A stretch of DNA of 64,000 nucleotides from Falciphora oryzae (Eukaryota; Ascomycota; Sordariomycetes; Magnaporthales; Magnaporthaceae), in contig JNVV01000048.1 of the NCBI GenBank assembly GCA_000733355.1, positions 124,001 to 188,000 of the forward strand, in the 5' to 3' direction. The notes beneath the pieces are model-generated. The model saw only the letters and a list, made by a program, of their open reading frames with translations. It did not search any database and had not been told where the DNA came from. Below, piece after piece: positions 60,576 through 64,000 of this stretch. How positions within the stretch are numbered: the first letter of the stretch is position 1; each line of letters begins with the position of its first letter. Position numbers and translations under genes: made by a program.

Positions 60576-63234
60576 ATGCCCGACATCATCGACCTCCTTT
60601 CTAGCCCGGAGGCCCCTGCCCTCGACCCCGCCTACCCGCCCTCGTCGCCCCTCCTGCTCCCGCCAACGCGGCTACAGAAGTCAACGGCCGCTCCGGGTCA
60701 GCCGGTCAAGCCAGCCACGGCAAGGCTAGACTATGGCGTCGTCGACCTGACCGACGACTCGCCCCGCCCCGCGCCGTCGACGACCAATGCGTCGATTGAT
60801 GCCGGTGGCCAGGCTAAGAGGAGTTACCCCGCAGCCAGTGGTGTCGCGCCCGGCGGCTTGTATCTCCTCTCTGACGGCTTCGACACGACCGGTGATTTGG
60901 ACTTTAGCGTCGTCGCTGCCACGCCCGACCCGGCGGAGCGGGCTGCCAAGCGGGCCCGGCTCTCCCCTGGCCGAGCCGTACGGAGCGGGGCGTCGTCGGA
61001 GAGAGCTGGAGGAGGCGGGGGAGGGGGGGCAACAGGTCGTCTGAACGGCGGCCGCTCACACCCCGCAGCCGCCGGCAAGCTCCATGCCCGGCCTGGCGTC
61101 CTGCAGCCGTCCGGCGCGGGGCGCTGGAACTCGGCCGCAGACCCGATCCAGCACTCGAGCTCCCCCGACCCCGTCCGCGCGCCTGACAGGAGCAACGGCA
61201 CGTCGGCAGCGGCGCATCTGCCATCGCGCATGCGCCGCTACGACGAGTTTGAGGACCCCTTTGCCAGCAGCAGTAGCCCCGCTGGACCACCGGCTGCCGC
61301 TGCGACGACGGGACGGAAGGAGAACGACTACCCTCGCCTGACCAAAGTATCGATATCGGCGGCCGAGGGCGGCAAGGGCAAGGTGGGTGCTGCGCCGCCC
61401 GTCCTGAGCTTGCTGGACGATGATGACGACCCCTTTGCAAGTCCGGATGCCCGTCAGGCAGCGCCCCCTCCGGCCGCCGCCGAGAAAAAGCGGCAGAATC
61501 CCACGGCAGCCTGGGACCCTATAATATCCAGCTCTGCTCCGGAGGAGGTGATCTCTAAATCCCGGAGTGCCGGTGTTGGCTCCGTCTCGCCACGCCGACC
61601 GCCTCCCAAGGCGGCGATAGAGAGATCTAGGTCTGAGGTTATTGATATACTAGACTCCTCTGAGTGGGAGGGTGGCGGCGGCAGCAGGCCCGGTAGTGCC
61701 GGCACCCTCGCGTCCGACGACTCGCTCCCCGACGTAGAAGACCTGGACCTCTCCAAGATAAGGTCGGAGCGTCCCTCCGCCACTGGAAAGAAAGGGGGCC
61801 AGAGGAAAGCCATCGACAGCGCTGGCGGGGCGCCGTCATCCCGTACGGCGGCGACGAAACCCAGCAAGGCGGCGGGCTCGTCATCCACCGCGGCCGTGCC
61901 GAGCGCCGCAGAGAAGGCCGAGAAGGCGGCGGCCAGGGAGGCCGAGAAGGCGCGCAAGAAGCTGGAGAGGGAGCGGACGCGGGCGGAGAAGGCGGCCGAG
62001 AAGACGTGGGCGGCGGCCCTCGCCGAGATTAATAAGGCCCGGACCGACAAGAAGTATTCGACGCCAGAGATGATGGTCGACCTGCCGGCCGGTTTCAACC
62101 CGACGGTCAAGCTTCAGGTCGAGACCCTGCTGGGCGAGCTCGAGGTCGAGTGCACCACCATTCCCCAGGAAGAAAGTGGGCATTCCGTCACCGACAGCGT
62201 CGTGACGTGGCGTCGCAAGGTCAAGAGCCGGTACGACGAGGAGCTGGGCCACTGGGAGCCGACGGCACTACGCATTGAGGAGGAGGAGCACGTCCTGGTT
62301 CTCTTGCCCGCTGCCGAACTGGTGAACCTGGCGTTGGGCCGCGGGCAGGGCGTCGTCGGGGCAGCGGACGCCAAGCGAGAGGGCGCCACTCTCGACGACC
62401 ACGTCGAGCAGATGCGGGCCCGGTTCCCGGGGCGCAAGCTCATCTACCTCGTCGAGGGGCTGCTTCTCTGGATGCGTAAGAACCGCACGGTCAGGAACCG
62501 CCAGTTCACCGCCGCCGTGCGCGGTCTCGCCGACGCCGGGCCGGCCGCGGCTGCACCGGAGCGGGCTGGGCAGGCAGGTACCGGCTCCCGGCGGCGCAAG
62601 AACGCGGCCCCGGCGCCCGAGTACGTGGACGAGGACGCTGTTGAGGATGCGCTTCTGAGCCTGCAGGTTGTCCATGGGTCACTGATCCACCACACTGCCG
62701 TGCCCGTCGAATCAGCCCAGGTGAGTTGCCGCTACCCACCCCTCCATGCCTGTCCGTCTAGCTTCGCTACAAATTCTGGTCATCTCTCTGTCAACCCCTA
62801 GCCCATCGATTTCCCATCCCTTTATGCTGACAAGAAAAACCCGCCCTCCCCGAAAGTGGATCGTGGCCTTCACGCAGCACATCTCGACGATACCCTACAA
62901 GCGCACGCGCGAGCGCGCCAATGACGCGGGAGCCGCCTTCTGCATGGACGCGGGCCAGGTGCGCACCGGCGACGGCGCCGCCGACACCTACGTGCGCATG
63001 CTGCAGGAGATCGTGCGCGTCACCGCTCCCATCGCCCACGGCGTCGCCGCCCGGTACCCCACCGTCTCGCAGCTTGTCAGGGGGCTCGAGGCGGACGGGC
63101 CCCTGGCGCTCGAGGCGGTGCCCCGGAGCGCCAACCGCGACGGCGAGCCCTCGGACCGCGCCGTCGGGCAGGCTGTTAGTCGGCGCATGCACAAGGTCTT
63201 TACGGGGCGGGATCCGGGGAGCACGGATGTGTGA
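60576..63234 (+). CDS. EME1: crossover junction endonuclease subunit EME1
   Basis: Exons 60,576-62,720 and 62,857-63,234 (136-nt GTGAGT...AAAG intron) give 840 residues. The chosen ATG gives MPDIIDLLSS, a typical EME1 N-terminus; an in-frame ATG-less extension upstream was ignored. Seen: about 480 disordered residues with three acidic-hydrophobic motifs (IIDLLSS at 4-10, VVDLTDD at 55-61, VIDILDSS near 355), a basic coiled segment (AEKARKKLERERTRAEKAAEKTW), then the ERCC4/XPF-like nuclease fold (residues about 510-720) and, from exon 2, WIVAFTQHISTIPYKRTR with the helix-hairpin-helix-like tail. EME1 is the non-catalytic partner of Mus81, cutting nicked Holliday junctions and 3' flaps in replication repair and meiosis. 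The catalytic partner is not in the window. Confidence 0.9.
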
Positions 63235-64000
63235 GGCGGACGGGGGTGGGTTTGTTCGGCGGGATGGGAGGTGGTTGGGACATGAGGGCCAGGGGCGCTG
63301 CTTTGATCTGGGACTTCTTGTCTCTGCTACATATGTGTCGGTTTATGTGCTACGACTGTGATGAATGTATCATACACTATAGATCCAAGGTTTGAACTCG
63401 GCTCGGTTGTATTCTGTGCCTTTGGGCAACCCCTTGTTTTTGCCTCTGGTCTCTGTATAGTAATTACTTGCCTGGTGAGAACATCTACGCTTTTTTTTTT
63501 TTCTTTGGTGGCAGAACCGGAGTCCCTGGCATCTGGGGCCTCGGTGAGTTGTTACTGGCTTAGTATACTCGATTACTAGTACCCGTCAATGCAGGTGCGT
63601 ACGTTTTCTAGTTGGTACAGTGGGCAGATGGTTGATCTCGAAGTGACTGTGCCGTAGGTATCGCCTTTTTCCGGATACCACCCTCCCCGTGCGTGCGAGA
63701 CTGGCGGGATGAAAACAGCTTCTTACTTCTCTGTTCAGCTAACTCTAAGTTTGCCCTCGCCACACCTACGTCCCTGTTGAGCAAGAAACAGCGAAGCCCT
63801 TGGACACACGAGCTATATCACACTGCGGAGCTATCGAGGCACTCGGCGCCTGTCTAGTTCTGCCTCTTTCTGGCAAGATATTTCCTGAAAACTCCCTAGA
63901 CGACCAAGCAGCTGGCTACGTGGCGTTGTGTGCTAGAGATTGAGGCCTCCTAGTAAGTACCTAGCGAAGAGATGGTTTATGTGAACAGATAATCCCGCCA
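63235..64000. other. 3' region of EME1 and beyond
   Basis: 0.77 kb to the window end. T-rich tract at 63,491-63,502. No gene seen; a neighbour may begin outside the window. Confidence 0.45.

Overview
The window is nuclear DNA of a filamentous ascomycete (Pezizomycotina, most likely a sordariomycete). The grounds are short introns (59-296 nt) with fungal splice and branch signals, GC-rich coding exons, pyrimidine-rich leaders, long intergenic stretches with A/T runs, and fungal families such as a Zn2Cys6 regulator, a Pth11-type membrane protein and a pogo/Fot1-type transposon. Exon structures below were assembled by hand from splice signals plus reading-frame and family continuity; nothing was searched.

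Layout. 1-11,839: no supportable gene; the last ~830 bases look like the 5' leader of a large SNF1-activating (CaMKK-type) kinase gene at 11,840-15,685 (+). 17,768-20,689 (-): ribonucleotide reductase large subunit, divergent from a TatD-type nuclease gene at 21,680-23,202 (+). 24,098-26,179 (-): Scd6/Sum2/LSM14-type mRNA decapping regulator, carrying one apparent extra base in its Lsm domain; it is divergent from an Rqc1/TCF25-like gene (26,797-28,959, +). Then, all +: the copper chaperone Atx1 (29,746-30,101), a Zn2Cys6 transcription factor (32,493-35,368), an SCPx-type thiolase (36,233-37,784) and a Pth11/rhodopsin-like seven-helix membrane protein (39,890-41,418). 42,110-42,505 (-): a small two-exon gene for a 92-residue Ser-rich protein. 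45,033-50,889 (-): a 1,741-residue kinesin. 55,032-57,972: a complete-looking 2.94-kb DNA transposon with perfect 124-bp terminal inverted repeats, TA target duplication and a full-length spliced transposase. 60,576-63,234 (+): EME1, partner of the Mus81 structure-specific nuclease.

The genes are mostly housekeeping (dNTP supply, recombination, mRNA turnover, ribosome quality control, copper delivery, peroxisomal lipid metabolism, transport, energy-stress signalling) and form no obvious pathway cluster. The most notable items are the intact transposon, the LSM14 frameshift, a GC-AG intron and possible mitochondrial alternative start in the TatD gene, a cell-cycle (MCB) motif in the RNR1/TatD shared promoter, a 264-bp inverted-repeat structure upstream of EME1, and the small gene at 42.1-42.5 kb.
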